Source: Bradyrhizobium iriomotense (lineage in GTDB: Bacteria > Pseudomonadota > Alphaproteobacteria > Rhizobiales > Xanthobacteraceae). Taken from it: 64,000 nucleotides of DNA. Where the stretch lies: positions 1 through 64,000 of the forward strand of contig NZ_JAFCJZ010000027.1 of NCBI RefSeq assembly GCF_018130765.1, read 5' to 3'. Below are positions 18,264-26,661 of the stretch, piece by piece. The notes below the pieces were generated by a model. The model had not been told where the DNA came from, searched no databases, and saw only the letters and a list, made by a program, of their open reading frames with translations. Both the position numbers and the translations under genes were made by a program. Positions within the stretch are counted from its first letter, which is position 1, and each line of letters begins with the position of its first letter.

Positions 18264-18384
18264 ACCCCCTCTCCCGCTTGCGGGGGAGGGTCGGGGAGGG
18301 GGCTCTCTCCACCAGCGATATATCGCGAACGGATAAAGCCCTCACCCGGCGCTACGCGCCGACCTCTCCCGCAAGCGGGAGAGG
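18264..18384. repeat. Palindromic repeat with CCTCTCCCGCTTGCGGGAGAGG arms
   Basis: The left part CCCTCTCCCGCTTGCGGGGG and the right part CCTCTCCCGCAAGCGGGAG are each hairpins and also inverted copies of one another. It lies 43 nt after mnmA and may act as a transcription stop. The same theme appears at 19518-19570. Confidence 0.75.
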
Positions 18385-18462
18385 CGCTAGACCGAGTTCG
18401 GGACTGACTCCAATCTCACCAATGATCATTTCTCTTTAGAGTTTCGCGTAAGGGCAGGGGGC

Positions 18463-19101
18463 ATGGCAGCAGACATCTCGCGGGCCGGGGTCGAGAAGGC
18501 CTATGGCCGCTGGGCGCCGGTCTACGATCTCGTGTTCGGCAAGGTCTTCGACGCCGGACGGCAGTCGACGATTGCGGAGGCCGACCGCATCGGCGGCCGC
18601 ATCCTCGACGTCGGCGTCGGCACCGGTCTGTCGCTGTCGGATTACGCGCGCACCACAAAAATCTGTGGCGTCGACATTTCCGAGCCGATGCTGCGCAAGG
18701 CGCAGGCCCGCGTGCGCGCGTTGCGCCTTAGCAATGTCGAAGTGCTCTCGGTGATGGATGCGAAGAACCTCGCCTTCCCCGCAAACTTCTTCGATGCGGT
18801 GGTCGCGCAATATGTCATCACCGCCGTGCCCGATCCGGAAGGAACGCTCGACGAGTTCGTCCGCGTGCTCAAGCCGGGCGGCGAGCTGATCCTCGTCAAC
18901 CACATCGGCGCCGAGAAGGGTCTTCGCAAGCTCTCCGAGCTCGCCTTCGCGCCCCTGGCGCGCCGGCTCGGCTGGCGCCCGGAATTCCCGTGGGACCGCC
19001 TCGTCAATTGGGCCGCAAAGCACGGCGGCGTCACGCTCGCCGAGCGCCGCCCGATGCCGCCGATGGGCCATTTCTCGCTGATCCGCTACCGCAAATCGTG
19101 A
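18463..19101 (+). CDS. pmtA: Class I SAM methyltransferase, PmtA-like (phosphatidylethanolamine N-methyltransferase)
   Basis: A 212-aa soluble methyltransferase. Motif I is ILDVGVGTGLSLSDY, post-I ICGVDISEPMLRKAQ, motif II-III VVAQYVITAVPDPEGTLDEFVRVLKPGGELILVNH. The N-terminus (VEKAYGRWAPVYDLVFGKVFDAGR) is characteristic of bacterial PmtA of the Rhodobacter/Bradyrhizobium type, which methylates PE towards phosphatidylcholine at the membrane. A generic ubiquinone/menaquinone-type methyltransferase remains possible. The gene is solitary, with a palindromic repeat upstream. Confidence 0.75.
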   Translation: MAADISRAGVEKAYGRWAPVYDLVFGKVFDAGRQSTIAEADRIGGRILDVGVGTGLSLSDYARTTKICGVDISEPMLRKAQARVRALRLSNVEVLSVMDAKNLAFPANFFDAVVAQYVITAVPDPEGTLDEFVRVLKPGGELILVNHIGAEKGLRKLSELAFAPLARRLGWRPEFPWDRLVNWAAKHGGVTLAERRPMPPMGHFSLIRYRKS

Positions 19102-19145
19102 TCGTGTCGGGGGAACGCGCGCCAAGGCCGGCGCGTTTTCCTCCC

Positions 19146-19502
19146 ATGCGCACGACATCAAACATCATCCTGGCTGGCCTCCTGATCGCCGCCTCAGGCG
19201 CAGCGATCGCGCAGGCCCCGCCCGCTCCTGCGACGCCGCCGCAAGCGACCGCGCCGCCATCCCCGCAGCATGCGGCCAACTGCACCCCGCAGGACCGCCC
19301 GAACCGTCTGGCCGACGGCACCACCACCGGCCAGTCCCGGGAACCGCTCGGCGACAAGCTGGCAAAGTCCGACGGCGTGCTCTGCCCGCCCGCCGGCATC
19401 GACCCCGACATGCACGCCCCGGCCCCCGACACCGGCGGCAACACCCCGGTCATCCCGCCCCCCGGCAGCCCCGGCGGCGACCCGAATGTGAGGCCGAAAT
19501 AG
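19146..19502 (+). CDS. Small secreted Pro-rich hypothetical protein
   Basis: A 118-aa protein with a signal peptide (MRTTSNIILAGLLIAASGAAIA-QAPP). The mature part is rich in Pro, Ala and Thr, with two Cys (NCTPQDRPNRLADGTTTG and VLCPPAGIDPDMHAPAPDTG) that may form a disulfide, and a Pro/Gly tail (IPPPGSPGGDPNVRPK). This looks like a Bradyrhizobiaceae-restricted periplasmic protein; I know no function. It is 44 nt after pmtA and could share its transcript. Confidence 0.7.
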   Translation: MRTTSNIILAGLLIAASGAAIAQAPPAPATPPQATAPPSPQHAANCTPQDRPNRLADGTTTGQSREPLGDKLAKSDGVLCPPAGIDPDMHAPAPDTGGNTPVIPPPGSPGGDPNVRPK

Positions 19503-19517
19503 GCGGCTTTTCTTTCG

Positions 19518-19570
19518 CCTCTCCCCGCGCGCGGGGAGAGGCCGGAATCCGCGCAAAGCGCGGATTCCGG
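19518..19570. repeat. Double hairpin after the small secreted protein
   Basis: CCTCTCCCCGCGCGCGGGGAGAGG (19518-19541) and CCGGAATCCGCGCAAAGCGCGGATTCCGG (19542-19570) are two adjacent perfect hairpins. They start 15 nt after the stop codon and probably end transcription or protect the 3' end. The first resembles the arms of the 18264-18384 repeat. Confidence 0.75.
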
Positions 19571-19756
19571 GTGAGGGGGCTCTCCGCGAGTCTGGTGCCG
19601 GAAACGGACGAATCCGGCGCCAAATCGCCCGCTTTTCCACCCTCAAACGCCTCGTCTTGCAAACCTTTCCGCAAACGCGGATTGACTTCCCGCCGCCCCC
19701 TTCATTATATGCCGCGCGTTCGCGAGATCGGCGGTAACAGCCGTTCGCGACCCTGT

Positions 19757-19833
19757 GGCGGGGTAGCTCAGCTGGTTAGAGCACGGGAATCATAATCCTG
19801 GGGTCGGGGGTTCGAGTCCCTCTCCCGCTACCA
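19757..19833 (+). tRNA. tRNA-Met (anticodon CAU), elongator type
   Basis: A 77-nt cloverleaf with encoded CCA. The acceptor stem GGCGGGG pairs with TCCCGCT, the D arm is GCTC-AGCTGGTTA-GAGC, and the anticodon stem CGGGA/TCCTG encloses loop ATCATAA with CAT at the anticodon. The T arm contains GGTTCGAGTCC. The G1-U72 wobble pair at the acceptor end and the absence of the initiator-type C1-A72 mismatch favour elongator Met. A tRNA-Ile2 with a lysidine-modified CAU anticodon is less likely. The lower-GC methyltransferase island starts just downstream. Confidence 0.93.
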
Positions 19834-20085
19834 AATTGACTTCCCCAATTGATCTGCATTTCTGTGCGCTGAAGGACGAGCCCTAGCGGCGCTACAGTTT
19901 TTTACCCAGACTACGACTATCGAGCTCGTTTCTCATTGTTTGGGCTCGGCCTTCGGATTCGCTTGACCGCAACCAAAGTTGCGTTTCCCCCGATATGTTA
20001 ATCGCTTCACTTTTTAGCGACGATTCGAGGCGCTATAGATCTTACGTCAATTAATCGGGTGGCGACCTTTGGTTGCAAGGCCATC

Positions 20086-21198
20086 ATGGGGGCTGTGAAG
20101 AAGATGGCGTCCGGCGATCGTAGGTCGCTGGCGTGCGTTGATCTATTTGCCGGGGCTGGCGGCTTTTCACTGGCTGCCCATCGGGCCGGCTTTTCGGTGA
20201 AGCTCGCAGTGGAGCGAGACAAGCATGCATGTGCCACCTACAAGCATAACTTCCGTCGACGCCGAACGATTCTCGAAGAGGGCGACATAACCGAAATGTC
20301 GCCGCGTGAATTGGCGCGCAGGCACTTTGATCGGGGCAGCATTTGCGACCTCCTATTGGGTGGCCCGCCATGCCAAGGATTCTCGATACATCGCATCAAC
20401 GACGCTGGCGTCGAGGATCCGCGAAACAACCTGATACATACTTACTTTGATTTCGTTAGAGCGTTTGAACCGTCGATATTCCTGATGGAAAACGTGCCCG
20501 GGATGCTCTGGAGCCGCCACTCAGAATTCCTCGCAGACTTCTATGCCCGTGCAAGGGCCGCCCATTATGACGTCCGCCAGCCTGTGGTTATTGACGCTCG
20601 GGACCATGGATTGCCTCAACGGCGGAAGCGAGTCTTCATCCTAGGCGTCCGAAAAGAGTTGGAGAGTGACAGCCTATCGTGGCCACCAGCTCCCACGCAT
20701 GGTAATGACGCAAAGCTTTTGAAAAACAAGAACTTGAAGCGCTGGATCTCTTGCGCTTCAGTCTTTAGAAATTTGCCGCTGGACGATGAGAACGCCATCT
20801 GTATGCAGCATTCTAAGGAGTTGGTGGAAGCATTCAGAAATACGCCCGCCAACGGCGGTAGCCGCAGCGATTCCGGCCGAGTGCTGGATTGCCACAAGGG
20901 GCATGACGGACATCGAGACGTCTACGGTCGGATTGACCCGAGGCAGCCTGGTCCGACAATGACAACCGCCTGCATTAATCCTTCTAAGGGAAGATTCGTG
21001 CACCCCACGCAGCACCATGGCATTACGGTCCGCCAAGCCGCACGTATTCAAACGTTCCCAGACGACTTTCTGTTCAAGGGCGGATTAATGGCCGCCGGAG
21101 TGCAGATTGGAAACGCGGTGCCGGTGCAACTGGGCGAGATCCTCATCAAGTCTCTTCGGCCGTTTTTAAGGAAGGCAAGACGGCAAAGAAGTGGCTGA
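20086..21198 (+). CDS. DNA (cytosine-5-)-methyltransferase (Dcm family)
   Basis: A 370-aa C5-cytosine methylase. In order: motif I DLFAGAGGFS (19-28), motif IV GGPPCQGFS with catalytic Cys96, motif VI ENVPG (135-139), motif VIII QRRKRVF (178-184), motif IX RQAARIQTFPDDF and motif X GVQIGNAVP (from 338). The target-recognition region (about 200-300) is fairly short, and its specificity cannot be predicted. A GTG at 20059 opens the frame, but ATG 20086 has an AAGG site at suitable distance; ATG 20104 is also possible. It converges with the receiver-like gene (33 nt apart). Vsr nearby (26.2 kb) supports a Dcm/Vsr-type modification system. The gene is visibly less GC-rich than the flanking core. 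Confidence 0.93.
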   Translation: MGAVKKMASGDRRSLACVDLFAGAGGFSLAAHRAGFSVKLAVERDKHACATYKHNFRRRRTILEEGDITEMSPRELARRHFDRGSICDLLLGGPPCQGFSIHRINDAGVEDPRNNLIHTYFDFVRAFEPSIFLMENVPGMLWSRHSEFLADFYARARAAHYDVRQPVVIDARDHGLPQRRKRVFILGVRKELESDSLSWPPAPTHGNDAKLLKNKNLKRWISCASVFRNLPLDDENAICMQHSKELVEAFRNTPANGGSRSDSGRVLDCHKGHDGHRDVYGRIDPRQPGPTMTTACINPSKGRFVHPTQHHGITVRQAARIQTFPDDFLFKGGLMAAGVQIGNAVPVQLGEILIKSLRPFLRKARRQRSG

Positions 21199-21231
21199 TC
21201 GATCGAGGTTTTTTATCGCGAGTGATTCGCC

Positions 21232-23007
21232 CTATGCCACCCGATCAGACCCGATGAAGTCGAGCCCGACGCGGGTAAAATTGGTGCCCAGCATCTGTGC
21301 AAGATTGATGGCGTATTCGTAGCGGAGTTGTGCGACTACCGCGGCTTGATGTTCCTTGGCAGCGATTTTTCCCTGATCTATATGCAGTTTGGTGAATGTG
21401 AATCTTTTGTCCTCATCTTCAAAGCGCCCAAGGTTGGACGCGTGTAGAGGGTACCAGTGTGGCGATGAATTTGGATGGTCCGGTTCATTGATGCACAGGG
21501 TGTGGGACTTGCCATCCAACTCCAGGAAAATATATCGATTCGAATGCACGTCGGGGGGCACCTCGCTCTTGTGCCATGGCTTGAGCCGAACGGCTAGAAA
21601 CGGCATGTGGTCCGACATATCCTTGAACATCCCGGTTTTCCTCTGGCCGGGAACAAGATCGCACGAGGGTGACAAACATACCCAGAAAGCATTCTCAGCC
21701 CTGAAAATATGCCCAGTCTGCAGATGCCAGCCATGCGCCTTCTTCGTGCACGCGAAGATATTGTGATCTTCGTCTGCCTTGTTGCTCGATCTCTTGTCGG
21801 TGAGATCTACCTTAAAATGCTGCTTGACGAGTTCGTCACCGGCTAGTGGTCCGTTGGAATCAGCCTTTATCAGTCGTTCCGCAAACTCGAGCACATTCTC
21901 TTGCACATAGTCCAACAGCTGCTCCGAGTGGCGTGCAACAGCAGTGCCGATGAGCGTGCGACGCGCAGGTAGATCGCCTTTCAAGAGCTCACTGTACCAT
22001 CTTGCAAGCACGTAATCATTGCCAAGTGCGGCATCCTCGGCGGCTACGCCGAACTCCCCTAGCTGCGAGCGAAGCTTGGTCAAGAAGAGCCGAGACGGTT
22101 TGGGACTCCACGCGATCAGGGACTTGAAGAGCACCTGTAGTATATCGACCTCACCGTCATTCTTGTTCGTGAACGCTATAAATCCTTCTTTCGACCGGAT
22201 CCAAAGATCGTCCTCGCTCCACTGAGGCTGTGCCTGCACTTTGGCCGGCTGCATTTTGCCGGCGGATCGTTGTTCGAAATCCTTCACGATCCACCTGAAA
22301 ATAATCTTCAGATCAGCTTCCCTCCAGCCAGCCGCTTCGCAGATGTCAGATAGGATCGAGAAGGGCTGTTCGCCTTTTCGAAATGCGATAAACGCCTTCT
22401 TTGCGTCCTTCCTCAAGCAGAAATATTGCTCTACGCGGAAAGCTGCGCGGATATTCACCAGCAAGTTGTCATCATCAAATTCGGCTTTGGATATAAGATG
22501 CGTGGAGCGATCGCTTTCTTTCTCGGATAGCTTCTCAGTGCAGGGCGACATCAGCCCAAGCAGCATCTCTCGAAACGCATCCTCCAACTTGGCAGATGTG
22601 TGAACCACGACAAGATTGAAGCGATCATTCGCCATGACTTGGCGTGCGATTTCGATCGCGCGCGTTCCGTCGCCGTCAGCCCCATTCAACTGATAATCGA
22701 GAACCAAGAGATCAGATTGATGAAGGTGATATGCGAGCTGTTCCTCGCTTCCATCATTGCCGCGGCCGTCATGGATGTCGACCAAGAGAGGGAGCTTACG
22801 GAAACCTTCTACGATCTTTTTGATTTTCGTAGGACCCTTCATCCACGCCTTGGTGGATTGTGGGGGCTTTTCACCCTTGAGGACAATGCTTTGAATATCG
22901 AGGATTTCAGAATACGTGGGATAATCGTCGTCCACGATCAAGACCGATCTAATCGGCTTGATGAATGCCTCCTCTATAAACGCGTGATAGCCGGGGTTAC
23001 TCCCCAT
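21232..23007 (-). CDS. Receiver-domain-like protein of unknown effector function
   Basis: A 591-aa protein. Residues about 18-165 resemble a response-regulator receiver with an insertion: VLIVDDDYPTYSEIL (acidic pocket), then about 70 inserted residues, then LLVLDYQLNGADGDG (phospho-acceptor-like Asp), then VVVHTSAK (Thr/Ser-Lys switch). The rest has no domain I recognise. It is largely helical in appearance to about residue 440, then a beta-rich part containing WVCLSPSCDLVPGQRKTG. No HTH or nuclease motif is evident. Its start overlaps the end of the GHKL gene by 11 nt, so the two proteins are made together and probably form a kinase-like/receiver-like pair. Composition is AT-richer than the chromosome core. 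Confidence 0.72.
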   Translation of the reverse strand: MGSNPGYHAFIEEAFIKPIRSVLIVDDDYPTYSEILDIQSIVLKGEKPPQSTKAWMKGPTKIKKIVEGFRKLPLLVDIHDGRGNDGSEEQLAYHLHQSDLLVLDYQLNGADGDGTRAIEIARQVMANDRFNLVVVHTSAKLEDAFREMLLGLMSPCTEKLSEKESDRSTHLISKAEFDDDNLLVNIRAAFRVEQYFCLRKDAKKAFIAFRKGEQPFSILSDICEAAGWREADLKIIFRWIVKDFEQRSAGKMQPAKVQAQPQWSEDDLWIRSKEGFIAFTNKNDGEVDILQVLFKSLIAWSPKPSRLFLTKLRSQLGEFGVAAEDAALGNDYVLARWYSELLKGDLPARRTLIGTAVARHSEQLLDYVQENVLEFAERLIKADSNGPLAGDELVKQHFKVDLTDKRSSNKADEDHNIFACTKKAHGWHLQTGHIFRAENAFWVCLSPSCDLVPGQRKTGMFKDMSDHMPFLAVRLKPWHKSEVPPDVHSNRYIFLELDGKSHTLCINEPDHPNSSPHWYPLHASNLGRFEDEDKRFTFTKLHIDQGKIAAKEHQAAVVAQLRYEYAINLAQMLGTNFTRVGLDFIGSDRVA

Positions 23008-25978
23008 ATTCCGCCCCTCTAAATTCTATTACGAAGTTTGCGCCCGGTAACTCCGGTCCCGAACTAGAGCCGCGCAAATAACTGATCTTGTGGCCGCCAG
23101 CTGCTAGATTTGCCCGGCACAGATAAAGTCCCACGCCCCGTCCGCCTCGAAGCTTACGTGTAAAGAACAAACTAAAGAGGTTATTCACGTCGTCGCTATC
23201 TACACCTGGGCCAGTGTCGGAAACGACCACCCGATTTTGGGCGGCGGATAGCAAAATCTTTCGGGGCGGCTCCTTCACCCCGACCCAATAGAGACTGTTG
23301 TTCACCAGGTTTATAAAGACCGGATACAATCTTGAAGGTTGATCGTAGACTCTGAATTTTTTGAATTCCGGCGTCGCCTCGAAGGATACTGTGGCTCTGA
23401 CGAACAGTGGCCCAAAGAAATCTCTGATGTAGTTGAAAATCTGCTCTCCTGTCACCCAGAGTGTCGGTCGATGTCCCGACAGCTTGAGTGGAGATAGAAA
23501 GCGCAGTTGGTCCGTCAGTCCCTCGCAGCCGAACTCGATATCCTTTGCCGCCGAACTCGATTTCACTTCAGGCGGTAAACGATTGAGGCCTGATCGAATC
23601 ATGTCGTCGTAAGATTCCATCTCATGGCCAATAATCTCGACAGCTATTCCGAGTTGAGCGAGGCTATTCAAGCGATCGAGTTCCTGTCGGAGCTCGTTGA
23701 CTTCCTCCATGCCGAAATTCGCGAGATGTTCTAAGTCGATGCTTTCGCCGAGGCTCTCGAGAGCGCTGATATAGGGCTCGAATAGATTGGCGTTCTCGCG
23801 ATCCATGCGCTCGCGCAAATCGTCCATCGTCTTGACGAGAACAGGCAGGCTCAGCTCGTTGCGGTCGAGGGAGTTTAGGAGAGGGGACATTTGTAAGTGA
23901 AAGGCTTTGTTGCGCTGATCTATGAGCGCAAGCATCCTTGAGAATTCTTGCTTTTGAAGCACGTCAATCCTTTTTCGCCATGTGCTGATGCGGCGGGATA
24001 ATAGTGTGCCGTTCCGCGCCAAATGGCGTTGCGCAAATTCCCGTGGTTTGGTCGGTGCAAGGGTTTTTATTGCCTCTTGAATGCGCTCGTCCAAACCAGA
24101 GATCGCCGCCTGCGCGGACTGGATATCGCTCCGATACTGTTTGAAGGCGGACTCTAAGCTGCCGAGATTTTGTGGTGTCTCTCCCAAATTGAAGCCGACG
24201 CGTCGGTCCTTGAGCTCGCCGAGACTTGCCTGTGCAGCCTCAACACCCTTTTCCGAGTCGAGTTTTGCGGATTGCTCGGCTTCTCGGATCATCGCCAAGA
24301 AGGCTGGAAGCTCCCTGCTAAACTGTCTTAGTTTCGTGCTGAACTGCGATCTCTGTTTTCGTCGTAGCTTGTTTCTTTCTTCAGTCGCCTTCGCCTTTCT
24401 GTTGGCTTCCTGAATCTCCGGCAGTATTTCGGTTCGGATGTCCGACGCCGATCCGAAGAACTCCCGCGCAAGCTTCATTAAGATATTGGATACTATGATC
24501 TTCAGCGCCTTCGCGGCATTATTGTCTAGAAGTCCCTCGCGGCCGGCCTTGTCCTTTAAGTTGGGGTTGCGCGCACGACTGATGCCGAGACGTCCGAACA
24601 TCTGCCGGTGGTTCCAGAACTCGCGACCCGCGCTCTTAGAGCGCCTCATCTCAATCTCGAAGAAGTCGTTGTCCGTTCTGCCGTAGGGCATGATCCGCAA
24701 TCCGTCGCGGAACATCATGAAACCAGCGTACCTTTTGGCGAGCTCTCTGAAGTGAGTGAATTGGGCCGTTGTTAGTGTCGAGTTGATAGCTTCGAACTCC
24801 ATTGCAGCGATGTAGATGTCAATCGGGCCCATTGCTGCATCGGGACGTTTGGAGATGACAAGGTCTTGAGGAGGCTGGATCTCGAAGCTGCTGGAACGCC
24901 ACTCGCCGAAGGCCTTAATTCGTCCCCGAAACACTCCATTGATGTCTATGACGCCATCAATGATGTGCTCGATAGGATCGAGCATCTGACGGTTGAATTC
25001 TTTGCCGACCCCGACGATCGTCCTCGACTTGTCTCCCGCCCAACTTCGTACTTCGTAAGCGAATTGCGGATCTCTTGCGCTGATCGTTAGCGCGCTGGAC
25101 GATATGTAAGGATCAACGAAATTAGATAGAGTTTCGGTGAACTTCTCCCGCGCAGCCGTCGAGGCGGCGTCTGGAACGGTGGAGGGCAGCTGTGCCTGCA
25201 AATCGAAGTTGATTTGGGAAACGAGGAGAGCGGTTCCATGATCCGATGCTCCGGACCAAACCGGCCATTGCGCAATGTGCCGCTCTTCGAACGATGCATC
25301 GATAAGAGTAGCCGCGATTCGAGCCGACGGTGCTGGACGCTTCTCCGGCGGATCACGTCGAGCATCCTCCCGTTCCTGCAGAGCGTCATAGTCGTTCCAA
25401 GCTGCCCGGATGCGCGATTGTCGCGCCACATCCCCACCTCCCCACACGTTTTCCATGAGCTGGTCATATAATCCACCCAGAAGCTCAAAGAGTTGTCTTT
25501 TACTTGAGAATTCGACGACAGGAATTTGGACGTCGGCCAGATTGAGAAACGGGTTTTCGAATAGACGCCAATCCAACAGAGCCGCGACGAAGTCTTGATC
25601 GCGACGTTTCGATACGAACAGCAGCAGAGGGCCTAAGTTCGCGCATGAGAGTCGACCGATACCCTTCTGGCCCTGCTTGGGTCTATAGTCCAAGCCGTTG
25701 CGGTCCTCGATATCAGCTAGACTATCGACGGCTTTAGACTCGGTTCCAACGACGAGCCATTTCTCTACGAACTCGCGACGGTTCATTCCATGACCATCGT
25801 CGACGACGGCCGCGACCGGTTCCGCTCCGTCGAAGATGTCCAGATATACCGACCGCGCGTAGGCGTCGAAACTATTCTTCCATAGCTCGGAGATGGCGGT
25901 TGGGCAGTCGGCAATCTGCTCGCGTCCGAGATGGTCGAGAGTTCGGGCCTTCGTCTGAAAAGCAATGCTTTCAATCAT
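22997..25978 (-). CDS. Dual-GHKL ATPase: MORC/Hsp90-like N-terminus, coiled coil, histidine-kinase-like C-terminus
   Basis: A 993-aa protein. The N-terminal GHKL module has E31-N35-D38 in ISELWKNSFDAYA, the DDGHGM loop at 60-65 and lid motif GQKGIGR at 103-109, as in MORC/Hsp90/MutL-type ATPases. A central charged region (about 520-760) is predicted coiled coil. The C-terminus carries an H-box-like EIIGHEMESYDDM (His about 785), N-box NLVNNS (about 890), G1 DTGPG (about 921), an F-box-like LFFTRK, and G2 GGRGVGLYL (about 945), as in sensor kinases. No transmembrane helix is seen, so it is cytosolic. I start at MIESIAFQTK (25978), not at the frame opening at 26026. It overlaps the receiver-like gene downstream. 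Confidence 0.82.
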   Translation of the reverse strand: MIESIAFQTKARTLDHLGREQIADCPTAISELWKNSFDAYARSVYLDIFDGAEPVAAVVDDGHGMNRREFVEKWLVVGTESKAVDSLADIEDRNGLDYRPKQGQKGIGRLSCANLGPLLLFVSKRRDQDFVAALLDWRLFENPFLNLADVQIPVVEFSSKRQLFELLGGLYDQLMENVWGGGDVARQSRIRAAWNDYDALQEREDARRDPPEKRPAPSARIAATLIDASFEERHIAQWPVWSGASDHGTALLVSQINFDLQAQLPSTVPDAASTAAREKFTETLSNFVDPYISSSALTISARDPQFAYEVRSWAGDKSRTIVGVGKEFNRQMLDPIEHIIDGVIDINGVFRGRIKAFGEWRSSSFEIQPPQDLVISKRPDAAMGPIDIYIAAMEFEAINSTLTTAQFTHFRELAKRYAGFMMFRDGLRIMPYGRTDNDFFEIEMRRSKSAGREFWNHRQMFGRLGISRARNPNLKDKAGREGLLDNNAAKALKIIVSNILMKLAREFFGSASDIRTEILPEIQEANRKAKATEERNKLRRKQRSQFSTKLRQFSRELPAFLAMIREAEQSAKLDSEKGVEAAQASLGELKDRRVGFNLGETPQNLGSLESAFKQYRSDIQSAQAAISGLDERIQEAIKTLAPTKPREFAQRHLARNGTLLSRRISTWRKRIDVLQKQEFSRMLALIDQRNKAFHLQMSPLLNSLDRNELSLPVLVKTMDDLRERMDRENANLFEPYISALESLGESIDLEHLANFGMEEVNELRQELDRLNSLAQLGIAVEIIGHEMESYDDMIRSGLNRLPPEVKSSSAAKDIEFGCEGLTDQLRFLSPLKLSGHRPTLWVTGEQIFNYIRDFFGPLFVRATVSFEATPEFKKFRVYDQPSRLYPVFINLVNNSLYWVGVKEPPRKILLSAAQNRVVVSDTGPGVDSDDVNNLFSLFFTRKLRGGRGVGLYLCRANLAAGGHKISYLRGSSSGPELPGANFVIEFRGAEYGE

Positions 25979-26232
25979 GAAGAGGCTGGGAAAATGAAAT
26001 GAGAAAAGAGCAGGACCGACTCCCAAGTGGCAAACGGATGGCTCTGAGCGTTGGCTCGGCGCCCGAACGATGCGGCCGCCGAAGTCCGGTGAGGGAGACC
26101 CAGGCCGACCGTACCTATGACCATAAGAGCAATCCCCCGCTTCGACAACCAGGAGACGTTATGGCGCGGGCCGCCGATGGCTTATACTTAATTCCAATGC
26201 CAGCAGGAGAGAGCAAGGCAGCCGTCGCTTCA

Positions 26233-26661
26233 TCACTTCCGGGGACGCCGGAACGCTAACGAGGGAATGCGTCGGAGGGCTTCGGTTGCCGCAAGATCAT
26301 CGCCAATATTGCATTGCCAAATAACCGCGACGTGCCAGCCTATGGCCCGGAGTGCAGCATGGTTCTGGCGATCTCGTTTGACATTCCCCGCCAACTTCTT
26401 GCGCCAGAATTCAACGTTGGAGGTCGGCAATCTGGACCTACGACACCCCCGGTGGCCGTGCCAAAAGCAGCCGTTCACAAATACAGCCGTTTTCCATCGA
26501 GGAAAGATCAAGTCGGGACATCCCGGCAAATCTCGGCGATGCAAACGGAAACGCAGGCCTAATTTGTGAGCTGCCCTCCGCACGGCCATTTCGGGGGCCG
26601 TATTCTTTCCTCGGACCGCCTTCATGTTGGCCGACCGTTGGAGCTTCGAAATCGTATCCAT
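26233..26661 (-). CDS. vsr: Very short patch repair endonuclease
   Basis: A 142-aa Vsr-family nuclease. It starts MDTISKLQRSANMKAVRGKNT, with the catalytic Asp at 50 (PGCPDLIFP), and has FVNGCFWHGH at 61-70 (His68/His70) followed by zinc-binding-type Cys residues. Vsr nicks at T:G mismatches arising from 5-methylcytosine deamination, so it normally accompanies a Dcm-type methylase, here at 20086-21198. A longer open frame to 26922 is not conserved in character, and the family start lies at 26661. It lies 254 nt upstream of the GHKL gene on the same strand. Confidence 0.93.
   Translation of the reverse strand: MDTISKLQRSANMKAVRGKNTAPEMAVRRAAHKLGLRFRLHRRDLPGCPDLIFPRWKTAVFVNGCFWHGHRGCRRSRLPTSNVEFWRKKLAGNVKRDRQNHAALRAIGWHVAVIWQCNIGDDLAATEALRRIPSLAFRRPRK

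Noticed and set aside
25999-26259. 86-codon plus-strand frame between vsr and the GHKL gene
   Set aside because: It overlaps the probable promoter and the 3' end of vsr, has no ribosome site or domain, and sits on the strand opposite to the operon.
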